A stretch of 64,000 nucleotides of DNA from Asaia bogorensis (GCA_945901855.1 CAMDLT010000011.1:1-64000); one strand, 5' to 3'; positions 9,155 to 19,437 are shown, numbered from the stretch's first letter. Numbers and translations: made by a program. Notes: generated by a model from the letters alone, not told the origin.

Positions 9155-9988
9155 CTAGCGTGTCCTGAATCCGCCCGTGATCGCGTGGATCAGAATTGCT
9201 GCGGTCGCGGCGACGTTCAGCGATTGGATCGGCCCCGCGCCCGGCAGGGTTGCCACATGTTCGCACACGGCAAGCGCTGCGGCGCTCATGCCTTCTTCTT
9301 CGTTGCCGAGCACGAGGCACACGGGCTTCGACCCGGTCGCGAGTTTTTGCATCGGCATCGGCGCGCCCGTGCCAAGGGCCGTGCCCACCACCGTGTAAAA
9401 CGGGCTCAAGCGGCGCAGCATGTCGGGCAGACGGTGCATCCGATAGATATCGAGCCACACAAGCCCGCCTTCGGAAACGCGATACGCCGCCTCCGACGGG
9501 GCGGCTTGCGCCGGGTTGTCGGTGATGGCCAGCCGCGTGAGGCCGAAAAACGCGGCCGTGCGCGCGATGGCGCCCAAATTGTGCGGATTGCCGATGCCGT
9601 CGAGAATGACCAGCGGCTGCCAGCGCCGCGCCCATTCCTGCGCCTGGCCCAAATCGAATTGCTGCACCGGGCGCAGTTCGGTTTCGGCGACAATGCCGCC
9701 ATTGAGCGGCGTTCCCGCGATCTTGGCCAAGGCTTCGTCGTGGACAAAACGATGCGGGATTTTGCGCGCGGTCGCCTCGCGCAGCAGATCGCTTGCGGCT
9801 TGGGCCATGTTGGGGGTCACGAGCAAACGCTGCACGGCTTGCGGCGCCTTGGCGAACAGCGCCTGCACGGCCGGCAAGCCCGCCACGCGCAGCACGTCGC
9901 GGCGATGGCGCTGGGGTTCTTCCGGCGGGCGCTGGCGCTCGGCCTGGGGCGGGCGCGATTTACGGGGCCGGGGCGGAAAGCGTTTCAT
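9155..9988 (-). CDS. TrmH/SpoU-family RNA 2'-O-methyltransferase
   Basis: MKRFPPRPRKSRPPQAERQ...LDGIGNPHNLGAIARTAAFFG...LVLGNEEEGMS...SLNVAATAAIL; SpoU motifs. Confidence 0.9.
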   Translation of the reverse strand: MKRFPPRPRKSRPPQAERQRPPEEPQRHRRDVLRVAGLPAVQALFAKAPQAVQRLLVTPNMAQAASDLLREATARKIPHRFVHDEALAKIAGTPLNGGIVAETELRPVQQFDLGQAQEWARRWQPLVILDGIGNPHNLGAIARTAAFFGLTRLAITDNPAQAAPSEAAYRVSEGGLVWLDIYRMHRLPDMLRRLSPFYTVVGTALGTGAPMPMQKLATGSKPVCLVLGNEEEGMSAAALAVCEHVATLPGAGPIQSLNVAATAAILIHAITGGFRTR

Positions 9989-10104
9989 GGGCCCAGCCTT
10001 AGCGCGATTGCGCGCCGCTGGCCATGGGGCTTGCTTGCGGGGGGGCTTGTATTTGTGTTTCGCGCCCGAACCTCTTATCTTCGCGCTCCCTTTTGCAGGA
10101 TGGA

Positions 10105-12000
10105 ATGCCGACAATGGACGCCAAAGCCGCCCCCGATCTCGACCGCATGCGGCATTCGTGCTCGCATGTTCTGGCCGCAGCCGTGTTGAAGCTGTTTCCG
10201 GAAGCCAAGCTTGGCGTGGGGCCGTCGACCGACACCGGCTTCTATTACGACATCGAAACGGCCGTCCCGCTGACCAGCGAAGACCTGCCCAAAATCGAAG
10301 CCGAGATGCGCAAGATTCGCGAGCGCAAAGTGCCGTTCGTGCGCACCGAAACGGCGATCGGCGACGCGATCGCGTTCATGGAAAAAACCGGCCAGGGCTA
10401 CAAGGTCGAGCTATTGGAGCTGCTGCGCACGCGCGGCTCCACTGCGGCCAAGGGGCTCGAAGATCCCAACTTGGTCGAAGCGGGCGCTGCGGGCGTCGCG
10501 TCCGTCTCGCTCTATCAGCTTGGCGAGTTCACCGACCTTTGCCGCGGTCCGCATGTCGAGCATTCGGGCCAAGTCGGCGCGTTTCGCTTGATGAAACTGG
10601 CGGGCGCGTATTGGCGCGGCGATTCGCGCAACCCGCAGCTCACGCGCGTTTACGGCACGTGCTGGGCCAACGAAAACGACCTAAAAGCGTATTTGGTCCG
10701 TCTTGAAGAAGCCGAAAAACGCGACCATCGCAAGCTCGGCGCCGCGATGCAGCTTTTCCATCTTCAAGAGGAAGCGCCGGGCGCCATCTTCTGGCACCCG
10801 AAGGGCTGGACGCTGTTTCGCACGATCGAGCGCTACATGCGCACGCGTCTGGATGCCGACGGCTATGTCGAGGTGAAAACGCCGCAGCTGGTCGATCGGG
10901 TGTTCTGGGAGAAGTCGGGCCATTGGGAGAATTACCGCGACGCGATGTTCGTCGCGACCCCCGGCAAAGAAGGCGAGGAGGTCGATCGGCTCTACGCGAT
11001 CAAGCCGATGAACTGCCCCGGCGCCGTGCAGATCTTCCGCCAGGGCCAGCGCAGCTACCGCGAATTGCCGCTGCGCTTGGCGGAGTTCGGCGCCTGCCAT
11101 CGCTACGAACCGTCGGGCGCCTTGCACGGCATCATGCGCGTGCGCGCCTTCACGCAGGACGATGCGCATATTTTTTGCACCGAAGATCAGATTCCGGCCG
11201 AATCCAAACGATTCTGCGATCTGCTGCGCGAGATCTACGGCGATTTCGGCTTCAAGGATTTGCTCGTCAAATTCTCCGACCGGCCCGAAAAACGCGCGGG
11301 CGACGACGCGCTGTGGGACAAGGCCGAATCCGCGCTCGAAAAAGGTTCGGCGGCGGCAGGGCTTGCGACCACGCGCAATCCGGGCGAAGGCGCTTTCTAC
11401 GGTCCCAAGCTCGAATTCGTGCTGCGCGACGCGATCGGCCGCGACTGGCAATGCGGCACGCTGCAAGTCGATTTCGTGCTGCCCGAGCGCTTGGATGCGA
11501 GCTATATCGGCGAAGATGGCGCCAAGCATCGCCCCGTCATGCTGCATCGCGCGATCTTGGGGTCGTTCGAACGTTTCATCGGCATTCTGATCGAAAACTA
11601 TGCCGGTCGCCTGCCGACATGGCTGTCGCCCATCCAGGCGCGCATGGTGCCGATCGCCGACCGCCATGTCGATTTTGCGCGCGATTTTGCCAAGCGTCTG
11701 GCGGCGGCCGAACTGCCGCAGACCGACGGCGGCATTCGCGTCGACGTGGATGCGTCGACCGAGCGCATGCAAAAGAAAATCCGCACGGCCCAGCTCGAGC
11801 AGATCCCCTACATGCTCGTGGCGGGCGACAAGGAAGCGGCCGAGGGCAAGGTTGCCGTGCGGTTGCGCTCGGGCCAGGATTTGGGCGCCATGACGGCCGA
11901 GGAAGTGATCGCGCGCATTCGCGGCGAAGTTGCAACGCGAACCGACGCGCCCGCCCCGACGCCCGTTCAGCAAACCCCGGCCCAGGCGAAGGCGCCGTAA
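10105..12000 (+). CDS. thrS: Threonyl-tRNA synthetase lacking the N-terminal TGS domain
   Basis: Begins near the editing domain (RMRHSCSHVLAAAVLKLFPEAKLGVGPSTDTGFYYDIE), DLCRGPH, class II motifs, anticodon domain. Confidence 0.95.
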   Translation: MPTMDAKAAPDLDRMRHSCSHVLAAAVLKLFPEAKLGVGPSTDTGFYYDIETAVPLTSEDLPKIEAEMRKIRERKVPFVRTETAIGDAIAFMEKTGQGYKVELLELLRTRGSTAAKGLEDPNLVEAGAAGVASVSLYQLGEFTDLCRGPHVEHSGQVGAFRLMKLAGAYWRGDSRNPQLTRVYGTCWANENDLKAYLVRLEEAEKRDHRKLGAAMQLFHLQEEAPGAIFWHPKGWTLFRTIERYMRTRLDADGYVEVKTPQLVDRVFWEKSGHWENYRDAMFVATPGKEGEEVDRLYAIKPMNCPGAVQIFRQGQRSYRELPLRLAEFGACHRYEPSGALHGIMRVRAFTQDDAHIFCTEDQIPAESKRFCDLLREIYGDFGFKDLLVKFSDRPEKRAGDDALWDKAESALEKGSAAAGLATTRNPGEGAFYGPKLEFVLRDAIGRDWQCGTLQVDFVLPERLDASYIGEDGAKHRPVMLHRAILGSFERFIGILIENYAGRLPTWLSPIQARMVPIADRHVDFARDFAKRLAAAELPQTDGGIRVDVDASTERMQKKIRTAQLEQIPYMLVAGDKEAAEGKVAVRLRSGQDLGAMTAEEVIARIRGEVATRTDAPAPTPVQQTPAQAKAP

Positions 12001-12164
12001 CAAGCGCCGAACAGCCCGTTCAACAGTCCGAACACGACAAGGTCAAGCGCGACCAAAGCGGCCAGCACGGGCACGGCATAGCGCCACAGCAGCAGCGGCA
12101 CCAAGCGCCAGGTTCGCTTGGGCGCCGCGATACGGTGGCCGAAGATGCGCTTGCGCTCGCTCAT
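11967..12164 (-). CDS. Small membrane protein, 65 aa, translationally coupled to the upstream GNAT-like gene
   Basis: MSERKRIFGHRIAAPKRTWRLVPLLLWRYAVPVLAALVALDLVVFGLLNGLFGACYGAFAWAGVC; 4-bp overlap with 12161..13054. Confidence 0.55.
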   Translation of the reverse strand: MSERKRIFGHRIAAPKRTWRLVPLLLWRYAVPVLAALVALDLVVFGLLNGLFGACYGAFAWAGVC

Positions 12165-13054
12165 AGATACGTGCCTGCCAAGGTCAGCGGGACGCCGCCC
12201 GCGCCCAGCTTGAAGCGCGCAAGGCCCGGGCTTTTGTCGGTATCGACGGTGCCAAGATCGACGCGCCGCACGCCGCGTTCTTTGAGCGCCATCAGCCCGC
12301 GCCACAGCACCAGATTGGCGGCGTTGGCGGCGCGGCCTTCGGGCGTTGTCGCGGCCGCATAGTAGCTGGCGTCGGGGCCGTGGCGCAAAAACACCGCGCC
12401 CGCGACCGGATTGCGCCCCGCCAGCGCGACGACCGCCAATGTCTGGCGCGGCGTTTTGAGGCGGACAAGCTGTTCGACAAACGCCGCCGACGGCCCGGCA
12501 AACCCCTTGGCTGCGCGCACGCGGTCGTACGCGCCGATGACCCAATCGAACCATTTGCCGCGCTCGGCAATCTCGATGCGCAGTTTGGCGCGCTCGGCCG
12601 CATGCAGGCGATTGCGCCATTTTTGGCGCAGGCTCGATTTGCCGTAGGCCGCAAGATCGACCAGCGCGCAGCTATGGCCGGTATAGACGCGGGCGCGCCC
12701 GTGCCAGCGCGATCGTGTCAATTCTGTATCGGCCAGTTCGGGGGCAAGCAGGACCGCGCGCAGCAGGCCCTTCGGCATGGCCGCGAAGATTTCGGCCGGC
12801 ATCGGCTGGCCGTCGCGCAGACAAACGGGTCCGCGCAAAGCGAGCCACAGCTCCGCCAGCCCGAACCAGCGTCGGCCGACCAATTGCGCGCATGCGACGG
12901 GGCCTTTGGCGTCCTTGGCGAGCAGGCGCAGCACGGGCTGCGCCTGCCAGCGCACGGCAAGCCCGTAATCCCAATCTTGCTGCAACGGCCAAAACGCCGA
13001 AAGCTCGGCCGCTTGCGCCCACAAACGCCAATCGGGTTCGACAATAACGTCCAT
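12161..13054 (-). CDS. FemAB/GNAT-like acyl/aminoacyl transferase
   Basis: MDVIVEPDWRLWAQAAELSAFWPLQQDWDYGLA...SLRQKWRNRLHAAERAKL...GAVFLRHGPDASYYAAATTPEGRAANAANLVLWRGL. Confidence 0.75.
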   Translation of the reverse strand: MDVIVEPDWRLWAQAAELSAFWPLQQDWDYGLAVRWQAQPVLRLLAKDAKGPVACAQLVGRRWFGLAELWLALRGPVCLRDGQPMPAEIFAAMPKGLLRAVLLAPELADTELTRSRWHGRARVYTGHSCALVDLAAYGKSSLRQKWRNRLHAAERAKLRIEIAERGKWFDWVIGAYDRVRAAKGFAGPSAAFVEQLVRLKTPRQTLAVVALAGRNPVAGAVFLRHGPDASYYAAATTPEGRAANAANLVLWRGLMALKERGVRRVDLGTVDTDKSPGLARFKLGAGGVPLTLAGTYL

Positions 13055-13059
13055 CGACT

Positions 13060-14475
13060 TTGAATTGCTTCCTCGCGTTGGTTGATGGCATTGTGGATTC
13101 CCCGATCGAACACTGGACGGCCATCGCAGACAAGGATGTCGCTTTGGGTACGGTCAAGCAAGTCGAACGCAAGAAGCTCAGCAAGCTCGACCTGCTCAAG
13201 CGGGTGGATGCGCACGAGCGTTTCGTCAAGCGCATGTCCGGCGGGGCGCGCATGTCGATCCATTTCGCCCAAATTCCGCGCAACGAATTTGTCGGCAAGG
13301 CGCTGGCGGAAGCCGAATTCGTCGGCGCGGACCTGACCGAATGCGATTTTACCGGCGCCAATTTGAACCGGGCCAATTTTTTTGGCGCCAATCTTTCGTA
13401 CGCGATTTTTGTCGGGGCCGATCTGTCGCGCGCCGATCTGCGCGGCTGCATTCTGAAGGGCGCCGTGCTGGAAGGCGCCAATCTGACGCGCGCCGACATT
13501 CGCGACGGCTTCATCGTCACGGCCAACGAAACCGGCGATCTCGACTATTCGGTCATGACCACGCACAAGGCGAACATGGACGACGCCAAGTTCGCGGGCG
13601 CCAATCTGGGCGAAGCGCGTTTGGCGCGCAAAGCCGCCCAGCGCACCGACATGACGAACTGCAATCTGCGCGGCGCCAATCTGGCGGGGGCGGACCTTTC
13701 CAACGCCAACATGTCGGGCGTTGTGCTGGCCGGAGCGGACCTGACCGACACGAATATGTCGGGCTGCAAACTCACCGGCGCCGTGCTGGTCGGCGCCCAG
13801 ATGTCGGGCGCCAATTTGGACGGCGCGGATCTGTGCGCGAGCTACTTCATCATGGCGCAGATGGAAAAATGCGACATGAGCAGAGCCATCTTGCCAAGAT
13901 CGCTCGCCGATATCGGCATTTCGTTCGGCGATATCGTGGTAACGCACAACGATTGGCTGCGCACGGGCGGCGGCCAGGGTAAGCAAGCCATGTTCGACGG
14001 CGTCGATCTGGGGTCGATCGAATGGCCGGGCATCACGCTGTCGGCCGCCAAGATGATGCGCGTGACGCTGGTCGGGGCCAAGTTCCCCTCCGGCCGTTTC
14101 GACATGTCGACTTTCGAAGGCTCGATGCTGGCCGAAATCGACATGTCGTCGGCCAGTTTGCGCGGCGCCAATCTGGACAAATGCACGCTCGACGGCGCCA
14201 ATTTCCGCGATGCGGATTTCTCGCCGCTGCCGCTCGCGGGCATGCAAGGCACCAAGTGGCCCGCGCGCTTGCGCGGCTGCCGCGCGCAAAAAGCCGATTT
14301 TCGCGGCGCCGATCTGAGCGGGGCAGATCTGAGCGAAGCGAGCCTGCGCGACGTCGATTTTCGCGGCGCCAATTTGTCCGGCGCCAAGCTGGTCGATTGC
14401 GATCTGGCCGGCGCGGACCTGCGCGAAACCACGATGACCGATGCCGATCTGCGCAGCGCGATGGGCGTGCGCTAG
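13060..14475 (+). CDS. Pentapeptide-repeat protein
   Basis: Many A(D/N)LxX repeats, e.g. ANLNRANFFGANLSYAIFVGADLSRADLRGCILKGAVLEGANLTRADI. Confidence 0.9.
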   Translation: MNCFLALVDGIVDSPIEHWTAIADKDVALGTVKQVERKKLSKLDLLKRVDAHERFVKRMSGGARMSIHFAQIPRNEFVGKALAEAEFVGADLTECDFTGANLNRANFFGANLSYAIFVGADLSRADLRGCILKGAVLEGANLTRADIRDGFIVTANETGDLDYSVMTTHKANMDDAKFAGANLGEARLARKAAQRTDMTNCNLRGANLAGADLSNANMSGVVLAGADLTDTNMSGCKLTGAVLVGAQMSGANLDGADLCASYFIMAQMEKCDMSRAILPRSLADIGISFGDIVVTHNDWLRTGGGQGKQAMFDGVDLGSIEWPGITLSAAKMMRVTLVGAKFPSGRFDMSTFEGSMLAEIDMSSASLRGANLDKCTLDGANFRDADFSPLPLAGMQGTKWPARLRGCRAQKADFRGADLSGADLSEASLRDVDFRGANLSGAKLVDCDLAGADLRETTMTDADLRSAMGVR

Positions 14476-14960
14476 GGCCGCCGGATCGTCGGGCCCAGGC
14501 GGCGTTTTTCGACCGTAAACGTGCGCGCGGCCGATGTCGGCCTGCTGACGATCGGCTGGGTCAGGCCCAGACGGTCGGCATCGGGGCGCAGATGCGCCGG
14601 GACAGCGCCCGCCCCAAAATCGCCGCCAGCAGGGGTGCTGCGGGGGGCACGCGCGCGCGGCGGCTTTTTGACTTTTTCTTTGACGTCCGCGAACCGCACC
14701 TCGATCTTGCGATCCTTGATTTTCGTGCCGTCGAGGGCGGCGATCGCGGCCTTGCAATGGCTCTCGGTTGCCATCGTCACAAACGCGTAGCCGATGGTTT
14801 TGCCAGTTTTGGGGTCGGCCGGGATTTGGCTTTGGATCACGATGCCGTGCGCGTCGAACAAATCGGCCAAACCTTCGACGTCCAAATCGAAAGGCACATT
14901 GCCAACAAAAAGTCGGGTATTGTAGGTTTTGGCTGGTGCGGCGGTTTTTGGCATCGGCAT
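14472..14960 (-). CDS. RRM-type RNA-binding protein
   Basis: TRLFVGNVPFDLDVEGLADLFDAHG...GYAFVTMATESHCKAAIAALDG: RNP2 and RNP1 motifs. Confidence 0.88.
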   Translation of the reverse strand: MPMPKTAAPAKTYNTRLFVGNVPFDLDVEGLADLFDAHGIVIQSQIPADPKTGKTIGYAFVTMATESHCKAAIAALDGTKIKDRKIEVRFADVKEKVKKPPRARAPRSTPAGGDFGAGAVPAHLRPDADRLGLTQPIVSRPTSAARTFTVEKRRLGPTIRRP

Positions 14961-15088
14961 CCCCCGAAGATCGGCAAACAGTATGGCGCTTTTCGGGCCG
15001 GATCGCCCGCGCGAAAACCGCCCGACCGGCCGCCATCTGCCGAACTTGGCAGACGGGTTGTAAAAAAGTCGCAAAAAGGGGCGCGTGC

Positions 15089-15508
15089 GTGTTTTCGAAA
15101 TTCAGGGTTTTGGCGATCGAGGACGACAACGCGACGCGGCTGGTGCTGCGGCGCATGCTCGAAACGCTGGAATTTGCGGCCGTCGATACGGCCGCCGGGG
15201 TCGAGGGCGCCAAACAGGCCTTTCAGACCCCGATCGACCAATGGCCCCATGTCGTGCTGTGCGACGTCGACATGCACCCCGAAAACGGGCTCGATTTTGT
15301 TGCCTGGATGCGCAGCCAACCGCTCGGGCAGATGCGCAAAATGCCGGTCATCATGGTGACGGCGCACGCGCATGCGGCGCTGGTGCGGCGCGCGATGGAA
15401 TTGAGCGTGTCGGGCTATCTGATCAAGCCGGTCAGCGAGGCCGCGTTGCGCGCGCGGCTCGAGCGCGCAATCATGCCGCTGGCCTTCGGAACGGCGCCCA
15501 CTAGCTGA
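15089..15508 (+). CDS. Response-regulator receiver-domain protein
   Basis: GTG start; VFSKFRVLAIEDDNATRLVLRRMLETLEF...VVLCDVDMHPENGLDFV...VSGYLIKPV. Confidence 0.88.
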   Translation: MFSKFRVLAIEDDNATRLVLRRMLETLEFAAVDTAAGVEGAKQAFQTPIDQWPHVVLCDVDMHPENGLDFVAWMRSQPLGQMRKMPVIMVTAHAHAALVRRAMELSVSGYLIKPVSEAALRARLERAIMPLAFGTAPTS

Positions 15509-16943
15509 ACAGCCGCACGAGCCCGAGCGCCAAGCCCGGAAAAATCACCACCAGCGCCAAGCGAAACGTGTCGGCCGCCAAAAAGGGCAGGACGCGCAGA
15601 TAGGTCGATGTGATCGGCACTTCCTTGGCGATCGAGGAAATCACGAATACGTTGAGCCCGATGGGCGGGGCTGTCAGCCCGATCCCGACCACGATCAGCA
15701 CCAGAATGCCGAACCAGATCGCGACCTCGTCGGGCGGCAGGCCAAAATCGAGCGCCACGACGACCGGGAAAAACACCGGCAGCGTCAGCAAAATCATTGC
15801 AAGCTCGTCCATCACCGCGCCCAGCAGCACATACAGCGCGAGCATCGAAACGAGCACGAGCATCGGCGAGAAACCCGACTGGCCGATCCACCCGGCCGCC
15901 AGCGTGGGCAGCCGCGTCAGGGCCAAAAACGCGCCGAAAACTTCGGCGCCCAGCAAAATCATGAAGATCATGCCAGAGGTTTCGGCCGTCTGGCGCAGCG
16001 CGTCGATGATTTCGCGCCAGCCCAGCGTGCGCTGGGCAAGGCCCGTCGCCAGCATCGCGACGGCACCGACGGCAGCCCCTTCGGTTGGCGTAAAAACGCC
16101 GCCGTAAATGCCGCCCACCACGACGCAAGCGATCCCGATCGCGGGCAAAATCGCGATATCGACGATGCCCACGAGCAAGGCCAGCACGACCGCGAGCCCC
16201 GCATCTTCGATATCCAGCGCACCGCGCTGCCATTGCACGGCGATCGCAACGATGCATGCGGCGGCGACCAGCTTGGGCCATAGCGGCTGCTTTTGCCGCG
16301 CTTCTGCCGACAGATCCGCCATCGGCGCCAGGGCGGGCCTGCGCCACACGACGATCGCGATGGTCGCACAGTAAAAAGCCGCCGCCAGCAGGCCGGGGAT
16401 CAGCGCGGCCTGGAACAGCTTGGCGATGTTCTGCTCGGTCGTGATCGCGTAGACAACCAGAATCACCGACGGCGGCACCAGAATGCCAAGCGTCCCGCCG
16501 ACCGCGATGGTCGCGCAGGCAAAGCCGCCGTCATAGCCGAACTTGCGCAGTTCCGGCAGCGCTGCACGCCCGAAGGTTGCGGTCGTTGCGACCGACGAGC
16601 CGCAGATCGCGCCGAACGCCGTGCAGGCGCCGATCACCGCCATGGCAAGGCCGCCGCGCCGTTTGCCAAGACCGCGTTCGGCGGCTTTGAACAGGGCCTG
16701 CGCGATGCCCGCCCGCTCGGCCAAAGCGCCCATCAAGATGAACAGCGGAATGACCGAGAGCGTGTAGTTGGCGAACTGATGATAGGTGTTGGTCTTCATG
16801 TAGCCAAAAAATGCTGTCCAGCTCGTGAACTGAATGTAGCCCGCGGCGCCCACCAGCAGCATCGACAGGCCGATGGGCAGGCGCAGCGCGATCAGCGCCA
16901 GCATCACGCCGAACCCCACGAGCGAGATCGCAAGACCGCTCAT
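15501..16943 (-). CDS. TRAP transporter large permease
   Basis: MSGLAISLVGFGVMLALIALRLPIGLSMLLVGAAGYIQF...; DctM-like. Confidence 0.88.
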   Translation of the reverse strand: MSGLAISLVGFGVMLALIALRLPIGLSMLLVGAAGYIQFTSWTAFFGYMKTNTYHQFANYTLSVIPLFILMGALAERAGIAQALFKAAERGLGKRRGGLAMAVIGACTAFGAICGSSVATTATFGRAALPELRKFGYDGGFACATIAVGGTLGILVPPSVILVVYAITTEQNIAKLFQAALIPGLLAAAFYCATIAIVVWRRPALAPMADLSAEARQKQPLWPKLVAAACIVAIAVQWQRGALDIEDAGLAVVLALLVGIVDIAILPAIGIACVVVGGIYGGVFTPTEGAAVGAVAMLATGLAQRTLGWREIIDALRQTAETSGMIFMILLGAEVFGAFLALTRLPTLAAGWIGQSGFSPMLVLVSMLALYVLLGAVMDELAMILLTLPVFFPVVVALDFGLPPDEVAIWFGILVLIVVGIGLTAPPIGLNVFVISSIAKEVPITSTYLRVLPFLAADTFRLALVVIFPGLALGLVRLFS

Positions 16944-17425
16944 GCGCGTCTGCCGACGGCAAGGCGCAGCGCCGTCAGCACGGCCGTCAGGCTCAAGACC
17001 GCGCACAGCGCAGCGCACAGCGCGATCACCGGCCAGATCTGAAGCTGGAGTTGCATCGTGGTTTCGAAATTTTCGCGCGCCTCGCGCGCGCCCACCAGCA
17101 AGCCCCACGCAAGGAACCCCATGGCGGCGGCAAAACATAGATCCCACACGGCGTCGATCGCGATGCGCGCGCGCTCTGGCAGCCAGCTTGTGAAAGTATC
17201 GACCATGATATGGCCGCGCCGCGCCTGCGTGTAGGGCAGGAAGGCAAACACCGCCGCCGCCGTCGCCATTCGCACGAATTCGAAATCGCCCTCGACGGGC
17301 TTCAAAAACAGCCACCGCCCAAGCACGCTGGTACAGACCAATGCCGCAATGCCGACAGCCAGAATGCCGCCCAGCAACGCCAGCGCGCCGGTCGCGCGTT
17401 CAAGGATGTGGGGGCGGCTGTCCAT
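16940..17425 (-). CDS. TRAP transporter small permease
   Basis: MDSRPHILERATGALALLGGILAVGIAALVCTSVLGRWLF...; 4-bp overlap with large permease. Confidence 0.83.
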   Translation of the reverse strand: MDSRPHILERATGALALLGGILAVGIAALVCTSVLGRWLFLKPVEGDFEFVRMATAAAVFAFLPYTQARRGHIMVDTFTSWLPERARIAIDAVWDLCFAAAMGFLAWGLLVGAREARENFETTMQLQLQIWPVIALCAALCAVLSLTAVLTALRLAVGRRA

Positions 17426-17492
17426 CGCGCGGCGGCATGCTTTCGGGAACGAAAAACGGCGGCGCCAAATGCGGCGCCGCCGTTCGTTTTAC

Positions 17493-18554
17493 CTACGCGC
17501 GCTCGTGCTTGGCAACCAGCGCCTTGGCCGCCGCGATCAGCGCGTTGCCGTCGATATTGCGCTCGCGCATCTGCGCGACCCATGCGGGCGCGACGCTTTC
17601 GGTGGCTTTTTCCCAACGCGCTTTTTCGGCTTCCGTGATGGTCGTGATCGCATTGCCGCGCGCGCGCACCATGTCGGACACGGTCTTGGCTTCGTTGTCC
17701 CACATGGGGCCGGCCAGATCGGCAAAGGCCATGCCCGAGTTGCGGTCGAGGGCGGCGCGCAATTCGCGCGGCAGCCCGTCGTATTTGGCCGGATTCATCG
17801 CCAAGAAGAAGCTTGCGGTATAGAGCGTGGGCGAGCCCGGAATCTCGGTATGGAAGCGCACCAGCTCGTGCACGCGCACGGCCGGCACCACTTCCCAGGG
17901 CACGACCGCGCCGTCGATGACGCGCTGGGCGAGGCTTTCGGGCACTTGCGGGATCGGCATGCCGACCGATACGGCACCCAGCGCCTTCAACGCTTCGCCC
18001 GCCAAGCGCGTCGGGTTGCGCAGCTTCAAGCCGCGCAGATCTTCCATCGTCGTGACCTGCTTGTTGGCATGGATGACGCCCGCATCGTGCGCCCAGAAGG
18101 CCAGCAGCTTGGTATCGCGCACTTCTTCGGCCAGATGCGCGTCGGCAAATTCCTGGCACGCGCGCGCATTGACGATGCCGCGCTTGGACGCCAGGAACGG
18201 CAGTTCGAACACTTCGGTGCGCGGGAAACGGCCCGGCGTATTGCCCGGCAGCGTCCAGATGATGTCGGCCACGCCGTCGCGCGCCTGGTTGTAGAGCTGG
18301 GGCGGCGTTCCGCCAAGCTGCATGGCCCCGAAAATCTCGATCTTCAGCGCGTTGTTGGTTGCAGCCGCAACGCGCTCGGCCCAGGGGACCAGCACCTTGG
18401 CATGCACGTTCGATGCGGGCGGCAGAAAATGGTGCAACCGCAGCGTTACGGCCTGGGCGTGCGCGGGGCGCACGATTGCCGGTGCCGCCGCGACGGCGCC
18501 CGCACCCAGTGCGGCACCCATAAATGTGCGACGTCCAATTTTCGAAAGCGTCAT
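17493..18554 (-). CDS. TRAP transporter substrate-binding protein
   Basis: MTLSKIGRRTFMGAALGAGAVAAAPAIVRPAHAQAVTLRLHHFLPPASNVHAKVLVPWAERV... Confidence 0.9.
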   Translation of the reverse strand: MTLSKIGRRTFMGAALGAGAVAAAPAIVRPAHAQAVTLRLHHFLPPASNVHAKVLVPWAERVAAATNNALKIEIFGAMQLGGTPPQLYNQARDGVADIIWTLPGNTPGRFPRTEVFELPFLASKRGIVNARACQEFADAHLAEEVRDTKLLAFWAHDAGVIHANKQVTTMEDLRGLKLRNPTRLAGEALKALGAVSVGMPIPQVPESLAQRVIDGAVVPWEVVPAVRVHELVRFHTEIPGSPTLYTASFFLAMNPAKYDGLPRELRAALDRNSGMAFADLAGPMWDNEAKTVSDMVRARGNAITTITEAEKARWEKATESVAPAWVAQMRERNIDGNALIAAAKALVAKHERA

Positions 18555-18696
18555 CGGGGGTTTCCTCGCCTTGTGCGATCCGCTTTTTTTGGGGCGGCTT
18601 TGCGGATCGTCGATTGTACCTAAGTTCGAGCCTAGCACAGGCCCGCCCGCCTGCAATAGGATGGGGCAAATACGACACTCGCCCGGAGGACACGCC

Positions 18697-19437
18697 ATGC
18701 CCGACGCCGATTTTTCCGCTGGTCTCGCCGCTGCCCGCAGCGATCTTGCAGCCGCCTTGCGCTGGGCGGCGCGCCTTGGCCTCAACGAAGGGACCTGCAA
18801 CCATTTCAGCTTGCAGGTTGCGCCCGACCGTTTCCTCGTCAATCCGTGGGGGCCGCATTGGGCCGAGATGCGCGCGAGCGATCTGCTGCTGGTCGACGGT
18901 GCGGGCAAAATCCTCGAAGGCAAGTGGCCGATCGAAGAAACCGCGCTGTTCATCCATACGCAGATCCATGTGCGCCACCCCGATGCGCTGGCGGTGCTGC
19001 ACACGCACATGCCCTACGCGACCGCTTTGTGCTCGGTCGAGGGCGGACGCATCGAGCCCTGCGTTCAAACGGCGCTGCGCTTTTACGACCGCGTCGCCTA
19101 CGACGACGACTATAACGGCCTCGCCGACGGCCCGGCCGAAGGCGCACGCATGGCCGCAAAAATGGACGGCAAGCCCGTGCTGTTTTTGGCCAATCACGGC
19201 GTGATCGTGGCCGGCCCCAGCGTCGCCGAAGCCTTCGACGAGCTTTATTACCTCGAACGCGCGGCGCAAGCCCAAGTGCTGGCCATGTCGACGGGCCGTC
19301 CGCTGAAATTGGTGCCGGGCCAGCTTGCCAAACGCACCTCGCGCCAGATGGAAGACGGGCGCAAAGCGTATGCCGACGTGCATTTTGCAGCGCTCAAACG
19401 CATGCTGGCGCGCGCCGAACCCGAATTCGCGACCTGA
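18697..19437 (+). CDS. Class II aldolase/adducin family protein
   Basis: MPDADFSAGLAAARSDLAAALRWAARLGLNEGTCNHFSLQV...HPDALAVLHTHMPYATALC...LANHGVIVAG. Confidence 0.93.
   Translation: MPDADFSAGLAAARSDLAAALRWAARLGLNEGTCNHFSLQVAPDRFLVNPWGPHWAEMRASDLLLVDGAGKILEGKWPIEETALFIHTQIHVRHPDALAVLHTHMPYATALCSVEGGRIEPCVQTALRFYDRVAYDDDYNGLADGPAEGARMAAKMDGKPVLFLANHGVIVAGPSVAEAFDELYYLERAAQAQVLAMSTGRPLKLVPGQLAKRTSRQMEDGRKAYADVHFAALKRMLARAEPEFAT

Noticed and set aside
12718-15213. 831-aa minus-strand ORF rich in pseudo-repeats (QIGA, HVG...)
   Set aside because: Antisense reading of the pentapeptide-repeat gene; periodicity comes from the real repeats.
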